Assembly: GCA_016463045.1 (NCBI GenBank)
Contig: JAEMSB010000340.1
Coordinates: 1-5,431 of the forward strand
DNA length: 5,431 bases
DNA from: Niveispirillum sp.
GTDB lineage: Bacteria > Pseudomonadota > Alphaproteobacteria > Azospirillales > Azospirillaceae
Direction of reading: 5' to 3'
In this document: one piece after another, positions 1 through 5,431 of the stretch
How the letters are laid out: each line of letters starts with the position of its first letter
Position numbering within the stretch: position 1 is the first letter of the stretch
The notes under the pieces: model-generated
What the model was told of the DNA's origin: nothing
What the model saw: the letters and a program-made list of their open reading frames with translations, nothing else
The model's database searches: none
Translations under genes and position numbers: made by a program

Positions 1-266
1 GGGCGGACCTGTCGGTCAGCACGGTGGGCCGGGATCTCCTGTCGCGCCTTGGCTCCTACGCGGCGGAAGCTGTCGCGGCGGCGGGGCCGGGGGATGCCGA
101 CGGCTGGGCTGATCTCACCCTGCCGTTCGAGACGATTGATCAGGCGGCCCGTCTACTGCTGGGCTTGGGGCCGGAGGTGCGGGTGCGGACACCGGATGCG
201 CTGCGTGTGCGGATCATGGAGATGGCGCAGGGGATATTGGCGCAGATGCAGACGCCGCCCCCTTGA
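1..266 (+). CDS. WYL-domain (YafY-like) transcriptional regulator, C-terminal part
   Basis: This is the 3' end of a gene that begins before the window; the frame is open from base 3, gives 87 residues and ends in TGA at 264-266. The visible protein has the pattern of the C-terminal extension (WCX region) that follows the WYL domain in YafY-like regulators: a beta strand of the type 'LTLPFET', then a helix 'IDQAARLLLGLG', then 'EVRVRTPDALRVRI' and a final helix 'MEMAQGILAQM'. In that family an N-terminal winged helix-turn-helix binds DNA and the WYL domain senses a ligand, often a nucleotide or nucleic acid. Neither part is visible here, so the target and ligand cannot be read. A GTG at 24 could be mistaken for a start, but the frame continues upstream and an 80-residue protein would lack every DNA-binding element. 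It lies 64 bp upstream of the oxidoreductase on the same strand; whether it controls that gene is unknown. Confidence 0.72.
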   Translation, partial: ADLSVSTVGRDLLSRLGSYAAEAVAAAGPGDADGWADLTLPFETIDQAARLLLGLGPEVRVRTPDALRVRIMEMAQGILAQMQTPPP

Positions 267-290
267 CCCGCCGGCCTGTCGCCGTCACAC

Positions 291-308
291 TTCAAACAAT
301 TGTTTGAA
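291..308. promoter_or_regulatory. 18-bp perfect palindrome, candidate TetR-family (PsrA-like) operator
   Basis: The sequence TTCAAACAATTGTTTGAA is identical to its own reverse complement. It ends 22 bp before the ATG of the oxidoreductase gene. Its core, CAAAC-N4-GTTTG, agrees with the pattern known for PsrA, the acyl-CoA-responsive TetR-family regulator of fatty-acid genes in pseudomonads (G/C-AAAC-N2-4-GTTT-G/C). A weak promoter could lie just upstream: TTGACC at 263-268, then 17 bp, then CACACT at 286-291. In that case a bound repressor would cover the -10 region and transcription start. The palindrome is certain; its use as an operator is inferred from symmetry, position and consensus. 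No TetR gene is visible in the window. Confidence 0.6.
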
Positions 309-330
309 TGAACCAAGGGGAGGAGATGAG

Positions 331-1308
331 ATGCCCAAGGCGCTGCTGTGCAAGGGGTTCGGGCCGCCGGAAAGCCTGGTACTGGAAGACGTTGCGGCCT
401 TGCCGCTAGCCGCAGGGGAGGTGCGGATCGCCATCAAGGCGGCGGCCCTGAACTTCGCCGATACCCTGATCATCGAGGGCAAGTATCAGGAAAAGCCGCC
501 CTTCCCCTTCACCCCTGGCATGGAGTGTGCCGGCGTGGTCACGGAACTGGGCGACGGCGTGCGGCATCTGAAGGTCGGGCAGCGCGTCATGGCCTTGTCG
601 GCCAAAGGCGCGTTCCGGGAGGAAGCTGTGGTAGAGGCCGGGGCGGTCCTGCCCATTCCCGATGGGATGGATTTTGCCACCGCCGCCGGCTTCCCCGTTG
701 CCTACGGCACCTCCCATCTGGCCCTGACCGACCGGGCACAGTTGAAGGCGGGTGAGACCCTGCTGGTGCTGGGCGCGTCGGGCGGGGTCGGCCTGACGGC
801 GGTGGAGATCGGCAAGGCCATGGGTGCCAGGGTCATCGCGGCGGCATCCTCGCCGGAAAAGCTCTCCGTTGCACGCGACCATGGTGCCGATGAGGTGATC
901 GACTATACGGCAGAGGACCTGAAAACCCGCCTGAAGGAAATGGCGCCCAAGGGTGTGGATGTCGTGTTCGATCCGGTGGGCGGGGATTATTTCGACGCCG
1001 CCCTGCGCAACATGGCGTGGTGCGGGCGGATCATCACCATCGGCTATGCGGCGGGGCGCATCCCGCAGGTGCCGGCCAACCTGCTGCTGGTCAAGAATTG
1101 TGCAGTGCTGGGCCTGTTCTGGGGGGCGTACCGCAAGCATGACCCGCAGCGCCTGGGCCAGAGCCTGATGGAGTTGCTGGCCCTGTGGGGGCAGGGGAAG
1201 CTGCGGCCGCATGTGTCGCACGCCCTGCCCATCACGGAGTATGCCCAGGCTTTCCACCTTTTGTCGGGGCGCAAGGCGCCGGGGAAGGTTGTGCTGACGC
1301 TGGGGTGA
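331..1308 (+). CDS. Zinc-free MDR oxidoreductase, NADPH:quinone oxidoreductase family
   Basis: The gene encodes 325 residues, the usual length for the quinone oxidoreductase (QOR) branch of the medium-chain dehydrogenase/reductase superfamily. Residues 1 to about 125 form the GroES-like catalytic domain, with the QOR hallmark NFAD at 41-44 and PFTPGMECAGVV at 59-70. The Rossmann domain carries the dinucleotide loop GASGGVG at 148-154, and the C-terminus ends in the typical GKVVLTLG. The zinc-binding GHE of alcohol dehydrogenases is replaced by GME (63-65), so a zinc-independent, probably NADPH-using cytosolic reductase is expected. The substrate could be a quinone, an enone or an enoyl-CoA such as acryloyl-CoA; the sequence does not decide this. 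The start at 331 is chosen because AGGGGAGGAG (316-325) lies 5 bp upstream and the family's N-terminus begins there; the frame also runs open upstream to 49, but that stretch is arginine/cysteine-rich and is a shadow of the regulator gene. The palindrome at 291-308 suggests control by a TetR-type repressor, and a hairpin terminator follows. Confidence 0.9.
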   Translation: MPKALLCKGFGPPESLVLEDVAALPLAAGEVRIAIKAAALNFADTLIIEGKYQEKPPFPFTPGMECAGVVTELGDGVRHLKVGQRVMALSAKGAFREEAVVEAGAVLPIPDGMDFATAAGFPVAYGTSHLALTDRAQLKAGETLLVLGASGGVGLTAVEIGKAMGARVIAAASSPEKLSVARDHGADEVIDYTAEDLKTRLKEMAPKGVDVVFDPVGGDYFDAALRNMAWCGRIITIGYAAGRIPQVPANLLLVKNCAVLGLFWGAYRKHDPQRLGQSLMELLALWGQGKLRPHVSHALPITEYAQAFHLLSGRKAPGKVVLTLG

Positions 1309-1340
1309 GGTCGCGATCGCTCCCTAAAGCCCAAAAGAAA

Positions 1341-1370
1341 ACCGCCGCACCGGGCGCCCGGTGCGGCGGT
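1341..1370. terminator. Bidirectional intrinsic terminator between convergent genes
   Basis: These 30 bases are a perfect inverted repeat: left arm ACCGCCGCACCGG, right arm CCGGTGCGGCGGT, joined by GCGC. As RNA they form a 13-bp GC-rich stem with a four-base loop. The hairpin is 32 bp after the oxidoreductase stop and 26 bp after the amtB stop. Read from the amtB side it is followed by TTTTCTTTT, a good U-tract. Read from the oxidoreductase side it is followed by the weaker CTGTCTTT. It should therefore stop both convergent transcripts, more efficiently that of amtB. Confidence 0.88.
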
Positions 1371-1396
1371 CTGTCTTTCAGGCCGGGGCCTGAGAC

Positions 1397-2686
1397 TTAC
1401 TGGATGCTTTCGCCATGCAGGGCCAGATCCAGGCCATCACGCTCTGCATCTTCGTCCACACGCAGGCCGGTGATGGCCTTGACGACGTAGAGGATGATGG
1501 TGGTGGCGATGCCGGACCACAGGACAGTGGCACCGATGCCGTAGATCTGGGTCCAGACCTGGCCGATATTGCCTTCCAGGGCACCGGCGGTCCCGCCGAT
1601 AGCGGCCTTGGCGAAGACACCGGTCAGGACAGCGCCGACGATACCGCCGACACCATGCACGCCCCAGACGTCCAGGCTGTCATCATACTTCAGCGCATGC
1701 TTCAGCGTCGTAGAAGCGAAGTAGCAGATGACGCCAGCGGCGACGCCGATGCCAAGCGCACCGTCAACACCGACGAAACCAGCCGCCGGGGTGATGGCGA
1801 CCAGACCGGCCACGGCGCCGGAAACGGCACCCAGCACGGAGGGCTTGCCCTTCACGCCCCATTCCACGAACACCCAGGCGAGCGTGGCGGTGGCGGCGGC
1901 GATCTGGGTCACCAGCATGGCCATGCCCGCACGGCCATCAGCGGCCACGGCGGAACCGGCGTTGAAGCCGAACCAGCCCACCCACAGCATGGCTGCACCG
2001 ATCAGCGACAGGACCAGATTGTGCGGCTTCATGTCAGAGGTGCCATAGCCCTTGCGCTTGCCCAGAATAATGGCAGCGACCAGACCAGCAACACCGGCAT
2101 TGATGTGAACGACGGTGCCGCCGGCATAATCCAGCACGCCATCGCCCATCAGGAAGCCGCCGCCCCACACCCAGTGGCAGACCGGGCTGTACACGATCAG
2201 CGACCACAGGGCCGTGAACAGCAGCAGGGCCGAGAACTTCATGCGGTCAGCGAAGGCGCCGGTGATCAGCGCCGGGGTGATGATGGCAAAGGTCATCTGG
2301 AAGGCGATGAACACCGATTCCGGAATGGTGCCGGACAGGCTGCCCACTTCCAGGCCAGACAGGAAAGCCCGGCTCAGATCACCGATATAGGCATTGCCAG
2401 GACCGAAGGCCAGGCTGAAACCGACAACGGCCCACAGGACCGAGACCAAGGCGGTGATGGCGAAGCTCTGCATCGCCATGGTCAGGACGTTCAGCTTGCG
2501 GACCATGCCGCCATAGAACAGCGCCAGACCAGGAATGGTCATGAACAGCACCAGCGCCGTCGACGTCAGCAGCCAAGCGGTGTTGCCGCTGTCCAGCGTC
2601 GGGGTCGGTGCCGCGTCCTGAGCGAGGGCCACGCCCGGAACCAATGCCAGGCACGCCGCGAAAAGGGTCTTCAACATACGATTCAT
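1397..2686 (-). CDS. amtB: Ammonium channel/transporter AmtB
   Basis: This 429-residue inner-membrane protein of the Amt/MEP/Rh family conducts ammonium into the cell and normally works as a trimer gated by the PII protein GlnK. Residues 1-22 form a signal peptide ending in ALA before QDAAP, followed by about eleven hydrophobic segments. The key pore residues of E. coli AmtB are all present: the Phe gate pair (F129 and F133, E. coli F103/F107), W174 (W148), D186 (D160), the twin histidines H194 and H344 (H168/H318), and F241 and S245 (F215/S219). The C-terminal tail GLRVDEDAERDGLDLALHGE matches the conserved cytoplasmic segment that contacts GlnK. I start at the ATG 2684-2686 because GGGGAG (2691-2696) precedes it by 4 bp and the signal peptide begins there; in-frame ATGs at 2698 and 2731 lack such a site. 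No glnK lies upstream, unlike the common glnK-amtB operon. The gene looks monocistronic, with its own terminator and a possible sigma-54 promoter. Confidence 0.97.
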   Translation of the reverse strand: MNRMLKTLFAACLALVPGVALAQDAAPTPTLDSGNTAWLLTSTALVLFMTIPGLALFYGGMVRKLNVLTMAMQSFAITALVSVLWAVVGFSLAFGPGNAYIGDLSRAFLSGLEVGSLSGTIPESVFIAFQMTFAIITPALITGAFADRMKFSALLLFTALWSLIVYSPVCHWVWGGGFLMGDGVLDYAGGTVVHINAGVAGLVAAIILGKRKGYGTSDMKPHNLVLSLIGAAMLWVGWFGFNAGSAVAADGRAGMAMLVTQIAAATATLAWVFVEWGVKGKPSVLGAVSGAVAGLVAITPAAGFVGVDGALGIGVAAGVICYFASTTLKHALKYDDSLDVWGVHGVGGIVGAVLTGVFAKAAIGGTAGALEGNIGQVWTQIYGIGATVLWSGIATTIILYVVKAITGLRVDEDAERDGLDLALHGESIQ

Positions 2687-2748
2687 CTGGCTCCCCATTC
2701 TTGTGGGCACGGGGCCGACCGGCCGCCGCACACGCCGCTGCTCCTCTA

Positions 2749-2764
2749 TTCAAAGTCCGTGCCG
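2749..2764 (-). promoter_or_regulatory. amtB: Imperfect sigma-54-type promoter candidate for amtB
   Basis: Read on the minus strand the sequence is CGGCACG-GACT-TTGAA, compared with the sigma-54 consensus TGGCACG-N4-TTGCA. The -24 block matches at six of seven positions, the GG-N10-G spacing is right, and the -12 block has A where C is expected. Transcription would start near 2738, giving a leader of about 50 bases before the amtB ATG, which is a sensible distance. Bacterial amtB genes are commonly under NtrC and sigma-54, which supports the idea, but I could not find a convincing palindromic NtrC site upstream. An alternative sigma-70 reading uses TTGCAC (minus strand, 2767-2772) as the -35, with only a poor -10 at the right spacing. 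Confidence 0.35.
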
Positions 2765-3088
2765 TTGTGCAAAGCGGCGGAATCCCTACGCTGTTGCAGC
2801 CGGACGCCTGAATGGAATCCACCCCGCGGACCTGCGACTCCGCCTGAAAACCGGCTATATGCACAAAAAATATGCTGTTTCTGACGGCGACTTTTCAGGA
2901 AAAACTGTTTTTAATCAGTATGATGATGGGAGTGCATCCATTCGAGGCACCCCGATTCAGCGGCTAAAAATGTGACAGATTAAAAAATAGGCAGACATTC
3001 GTGGGCATGTCGTGCTGCGGTGCCGATTGGGGCCGATCCGGGCCTTTCGCCTTTTCGTTGTCTGCCTTGCCCGCGATTGCACACGCAA

Positions 3089-3105
3089 CATACGTATCCA
3101 TACGT
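3089..3105. repeat. CATACGT direct repeat spaced by one helical turn
   Basis: CATACGT occurs at 3089-3095 and again at 3099-3105, a period of exactly 10 bp. Both copies would therefore face the same side of the helix. The first copy is part of the palindrome TACGTA. The pair lies about 107-123 bp upstream of the proposed glgC start, where promoter or activator sites would be expected. Nearby TTGCAC (3077-3082) could serve as a -35, but no good -10 follows. Two seven-base copies could also arise by chance. Confidence 0.4.
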
Positions 3106-3193
3106 GACCCGGCACGCAGCATGTGACACCATCCCGGTTGAATGAGCCGCCGGTCGAAGCGGTCGGCACAGCGCGACAGAGCCGCGCGACATC

Positions 3194-3200
3194 AGGGAGG
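3194..3200 (+). promoter_or_regulatory. glgC: Ribosome binding site of glgC (decides the start)
   Basis: AGGGAGG is a strong Shine-Dalgarno match. It lies only 2 bp before the most upstream in-frame start (GTG 3203), which is too close for normal initiation. It is 8 bp before TTG 3209 and 11 bp before GTG 3212. This is why I place the start at 3212 or 3209 rather than 3203; glgC has no ATG in this part of the gene. Confidence 0.65.
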
Positions 3201-3211
3201 GTGTGGAATTG

Positions 3212-4498
3212 GTGACCAGTCAGTCCGAACAGCGTCTGGACCGTGACCTGCGGCAGGCGCCGCGCCATGCGTTGGCCCTGGTGCTGGCGGGTGGGCGCGG
3301 CAGCCGGCTGAAGCAGCTGACCGACCGCCGTGCCAAACCGGCGGTGCATTTTGGGGGCAAGTTCCGCATCATCGACTTCGCCCTGTCCAACTGCATCAAT
3401 TCCGGTTTCCGCCGCATCTCGGTCATCACGCAGTATAAGTCGCACTCGCTGCTGCGGCATTTGCAGCGCGGCTGGAACTTCCTGCGCGGTGAAATCGGTG
3501 AATTCATCGACCTACTGCCCGCCCAGCAGCGCATCAACGAGACCAGCTGGTACCAGGGCACGGCGGACGCCGTGTATCAGAACCTGGATATCCTGCGTTC
3601 CCACAAGGCGGAATGGGTCCTGATCCTGGCCGGCGATCACATCTATAAGATGGATTATGCCAACATGCTGGCCAGCCACATCCGCACAGGTGCCGATGTG
3701 ACCGTGGGCTGTATCGAGGTGCCGCGCATGGAGGCCACGGGCTTCGGCGTCATGCATGTCGACAGCGACAACCGCGTCGTCAGCTTCCTGGAAAAGCCCG
3801 CCGACCCGCCGGCCATGCCCGGCAAGCCCGACATGGCGCTGGCGTCGATGGGCATCTACATCTTCAATGCCGAGTTCTTGTACAAGAACCTGGAACGCGA
3901 CGCGGAGGATCAGAAGTCGAGCCGAGATTTCGGCAAGGACATCATCCCCTATCTGGTGGAGAACGCGAAGGTCGTCGCCCACCATTTCAACGAAAGCTGC
4001 GTGCGCAACAAGGCGCAGCCGGGCACCGCCTACTGGCGTGATGTCGGTACCGTCGATGCCTATTGGGAAGCCAATCTGGACCTGTGCACGGTCTCGCCAG
4101 ACCTCGATCTCTATGATCGGGAATGGCCGATCTTCACCTATCAAGAACAGCTGCCGCCCGCGAAATTCGTGTTCGATGATGATGGCCGCCGGGGCATGGC
4201 CGTGGACAGCATGGTGTCCGCTGGCTGCATCACCTCGGGCTCCGTCGTCCGCCGCTCTCTCCTGTTCAACAAGGTCCGCATCCACTCCTATTGCGAGGTG
4301 ACGGATGCTGTCATCCTGCCGGAGGTGGAGGTCAACCGGAATGCCCGCCTGACCAAGGTGGTGGTGGATCGCGGCTGCGTCATCCCCGCCGGCCTGGTGG
4401 TGGGTGAAAATGCGGAAGAGGATGCGCGCCGCTTCTACCGTTCCGAAAATGGTGTGGTATTGATCACCCAGGAGATGCTGGACCGTCTTGGGGACTGA
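3212..4498 (+). CDS. glgC: Glucose-1-phosphate adenylyltransferase (ADP-glucose pyrophosphorylase)
   Basis: The enzyme makes ADP-glucose and pyrophosphate from ATP and glucose-1-phosphate, the committed and allosterically controlled step of bacterial glycogen synthesis in the cytosol. With a start at GTG 3212 it has 428 residues, and its numbering runs level with E. coli GlgC through the catalytic domain. Visible are the nucleotide-binding loop LAGGRGSRLKQL (25-36), RRAKPAVHFGGKFRIIDF (39-56), the WYQGTADAV segment with Y114, catalytic D142 in AGDHIYK, and K195 in FLEKPA, which binds glucose-1-phosphate. The C-terminal part (about 300-428) has the hexapeptide-like beta-helix and ends with the conserved GENAEEDARRFYRSENGVVL. 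E. coli Lys39, part of the fructose-1,6-bisphosphate activator site, is Arg39 here; alphaproteobacterial enzymes are generally activated by fructose-6-phosphate and pyruvate instead. Other possible starts are TTG 3209 and GTG 3203. No other glg genes are in the window. map follows after 39 bp with no terminator between, so the two may share a transcript. Confidence 0.96.
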   Translation: MTSQSEQRLDRDLRQAPRHALALVLAGGRGSRLKQLTDRRAKPAVHFGGKFRIIDFALSNCINSGFRRISVITQYKSHSLLRHLQRGWNFLRGEIGEFIDLLPAQQRINETSWYQGTADAVYQNLDILRSHKAEWVLILAGDHIYKMDYANMLASHIRTGADVTVGCIEVPRMEATGFGVMHVDSDNRVVSFLEKPADPPAMPGKPDMALASMGIYIFNAEFLYKNLERDAEDQKSSRDFGKDIIPYLVENAKVVAHHFNESCVRNKAQPGTAYWRDVGTVDAYWEANLDLCTVSPDLDLYDREWPIFTYQEQLPPAKFVFDDDGRRGMAVDSMVSAGCITSGSVVRRSLLFNKVRIHSYCEVTDAVILPEVEVNRNARLTKVVVDRGCVIPAGLVVGENAEEDARRFYRSENGVVLITQEMLDRLGD

Positions 4499-4537
4499 TG
4501 GTTTGGTACGGTGACGCGGCAGCGGCTTGAGGGGTAG

Positions 4538-5365
4538 ATGAAGACCTATCCGGGTAATTTCGTGCTGGACCCGCTGGGACGGCGGGTCACCTTGCACGGC
4601 AAATCAGCCTTTGCCGCCCTGCACCGGGCCGGTGCGGTGGCGGCAGCTTGCCTGGACCACATCACCCCCCACATGCAGCCCGGCGTCACGACGGCGGAGA
4701 TTGATGATATTGTCGCCGCCTTTCTGAAGGCGAACGGGGCGCTGGCGGCCACGCTGGGCTATCACGGATTTCCCAAATCCTGCTGCATCTCCCCCAACTA
4801 TGTCGTCAATCACGGCATTCCGTCGGACAAGGTACGGATGAAGGCGGGCGACATCGTCAATGTCGATGTCACCGCCATCGTCGATGGCTGGTACGGCGAT
4901 ACCAGCCGCATGTATCTGGTGGGGGATGTCACGCAGAAGGCGGCCCATCTGGTCCGCACCACCTATGACGCCATGATGGCCGGCATCGGGCAGGCGGTGC
5001 CGGGCAAGCATCTGGGCGATATCGGCCATGTCATCGAACGGGCTGCCAAGGCGGTTGGCTATTCCACCGTCCGCGACTATGTCGGCCACGGCATCGGCCG
5101 CGTCTTCCACGACGCGCCCGATGTCATGCATTTCGGCAAGCCGGGGCGTGGCATGAAGCTGGTGCCCGGCATGGTCTTCACCATCGAGCCTATGTTCAAT
5201 CAGGGTGGTGCGGGCCTGCGAACGCTTCCGGATGGCTGGACAAACATCACCCGCGACCTGTCCCTGTCGGCACAGTTCGAACACACGGTCGGCGTGACCG
5301 AAGACGGGGTGGAGATTTTCACCCGCTCCCCGGCGGGGCTGGATTGTCCGGTGGGGGCGGACTGA
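4538..5365 (+). CDS. map: Methionine aminopeptidase, type I
   Basis: This cytosolic metalloenzyme removes the initiator methionine from nascent proteins after deformylation. The 275-residue product has the pita-bread fold with all five metal ligands: D110 (in NVDVT), D121 (GDTSR), H184 (GHGIG), E217 (TIEP) and E248 (QFEHT). The substrate-contacting H92 (E. coli H79), H191 (H178) and W234 (W221) are also present, and numbering runs 13 ahead of the E. coli enzyme because of a slightly longer N-terminus. It has no N-terminal zinc-finger extension, so it is the short type Ia form. The start at ATG 4538 follows GAGGGG (4529-4534). The segment before H92 reads NYVVNHGIP, where E. coli has NEVVCHGIP, so the Cys next to the active-site His is Asn91. 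It follows glgC by 39 bp on the same strand. It stops 11 bp before the end of a likely convergent gene. Confidence 0.95.
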   Translation: MKTYPGNFVLDPLGRRVTLHGKSAFAALHRAGAVAAACLDHITPHMQPGVTTAEIDDIVAAFLKANGALAATLGYHGFPKSCCISPNYVVNHGIPSDKVRMKAGDIVNVDVTAIVDGWYGDTSRMYLVGDVTQKAAHLVRTTYDAMMAGIGQAVPGKHLGDIGHVIERAAKAVGYSTVRDYVGHGIGRVFHDAPDVMHFGKPGRGMKLVPGMVFTIEPMFNQGGAGLRTLPDGWTNITRDLSLSAQFEHTVGVTEDGVEIFTRSPAGLDCPVGAD

Positions 5366-5376
5366 GGCTTTATCCG

Positions 5377-5431
5377 TCAGCGGTGGGCAGCGGTTACCCT
5401 GATAAGCCCGATTGTCACCATTACCAGCAGC
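5377..5431 (-). CDS. Possible C-terminal end of a convergent, perhaps membrane, protein
   Basis: On the minus strand one frame entering from the right edge reads LLVMVTIGLIRVTAAHR and stops at TGA (5379-5377). The hydrophobic run followed by a short basic tail is what the end of a last transmembrane helix looks like. The tail-to-tail position, 11 bp from the map stop, is a common gene arrangement. Seventeen codons are too few to name a family or to prove coding. An alternative is that the region is simply non-coding: an imperfect inverted repeat (GGCTTTATC at 5366-5374 and GATAAGCC at 5401-5408) spans it, with a long 26-base loop and no T-tract, so it is not a good terminator. Confidence 0.3.
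   Translation of the reverse strand, partial: LLVMVTIGLIRVTAAHR

Larger units (their letters stand above)
2687..3211. other. Non-coding divergent control region between amtB and glgC
   Basis: About 525 bp separate the two divergent starts and I see no convincing gene in them. The part nearest amtB (2687-2850) is GC-rich and holds the sigma-54-like site. The stretch 2855-2990 is clearly richer in A and T than the rest of the window. It has A-tracts at about 2865-2870, 2900-2904, 2966-2970 and 2982-2987, a T-tract at 2908-2912, and two small dyads, TTTTC-AG-GAAAA (2892-2903) and AAAAAC-T-GTTTTT (2900-2912). Such DNA is often bent or binds nucleoid proteins. The part nearest glgC holds the repeat at 3089-3105 and two copies of TGTGACA (2971-2977 and 3122-3128). 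A 38-codon frame from ATG 2859 to TGA 2975 lacks a ribosome binding site, and I do not call it a gene. Confidence 0.6.

Noticed and set aside
49..330. N-terminal extension of the oxidoreductase frame back to base 49
   Set aside because: The extra residues are Arg/Cys/Trp-rich and simply the regulator gene read in another frame; the real start at 331 has a strong ribosome binding site and the family's usual N-terminus.
406..1257. 283-codon minus-strand open frame opposite the oxidoreductase
   Set aside because: It is a shadow of the reductase gene with no family-like motif and no plausible ribosome binding site noticed.
1311..1320. TCGCGATCGC, containing the 8-bp palindrome GCGATCGC
   Set aside because: It resembles the cyanobacterial HIP1 element, but I noticed no other copy in the window and GC-rich DNA yields such octamers by chance.
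1415..2884. 489-codon open frame on the plus strand opposite amtB
   Set aside because: It is antisense to a clearly recognisable amtB and its product is rich in Gly, His, Gln, Asp and Arg with no domain pattern, as expected for a shadow frame in GC-rich DNA.
2931..2952. GTGC-N11-GCAC inverted repeat as a possible NtrC site
   Set aside because: NtrC sites have GCAC at the left and GTGC at the right; this one has the opposite arrangement and the spacing is wrong.
3141..3190. Possible hairpin in the glgC leader (CCGCCGGTCGAAGCGG and the CGGTCG duplicate)
   Set aside because: The arms are only four bases long with a large loop, and the repeats are short and GC-rich; no riboswitch-like conserved architecture can be seen.
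3512..4597. 361-codon minus-strand open frame opposite glgC
   Set aside because: It overlaps glgC almost entirely, its product is His/Asp/Gly/Arg-rich low-complexity sequence, and GlgC is unmistakable on the other strand.

Overview
The window looks like ordinary chromosomal DNA from a GC-rich alphaproteobacterium. A member of the Rhodospirillales/Azospirillaceae type (Azospirillum, Niveispirillum, Nitrospirillum) is my best guess. This rests on high-GC codon use, GGAGG-type ribosome binding sites, and the flavour of the proteins (a stand-alone AmtB, and a GlgC with Arg at the position of E. coli Lys39). It is an impression, not a database match.

Layout from left to right. (1) The C-terminal end of a WYL/YafY-type transcriptional regulator enters from the left edge and stops at 266. 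(2) A 64-bp gap holds an 18-bp perfect palindrome (291-308) that fits the published PsrA-type operator pattern. It leads into a zinc-free quinone oxidoreductase-like MDR protein (331-1308, +). (3) A strong hairpin (1341-1370) flanked by A-rich and T-rich DNA sits between the stop codons of that gene and of amtB, and probably ends transcription from both sides. (4) amtB, the ammonium channel, lies on the minus strand (1397-2686) with no glnK beside it. (5) About 525 bp of non-coding DNA separates the divergent genes amtB and glgC. It contains an imperfect sigma-54-like promoter for amtB, an A-tract-rich stretch, and a 10-bp-spaced direct repeat. (6) glgC (ADP-glucose pyrophosphorylase, +) is followed 39 bp later by map (type I methionine aminopeptidase, +). 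(7) The right edge appears to hold the last 17 codons of a convergent minus-strand gene.

Functionally, the genes cover unrelated household tasks: ammonium uptake, glycogen synthesis commitment, N-terminal methionine removal and a probable NADPH-dependent reductase. The only plausible theme is carbon/nitrogen balance (amtB and glgC sharing one divergent control region), and that is inference. I found no mobile element, CRISPR array, RNA gene, toxin-antitoxin pair or defence system, and no convincing undescribed system. The points worth a second look are regulatory: the 291-308 operator, the amtB/glgC control region and the repeat at 3089-3105. There are also a few residue substitutions in GlgC and MetAP.
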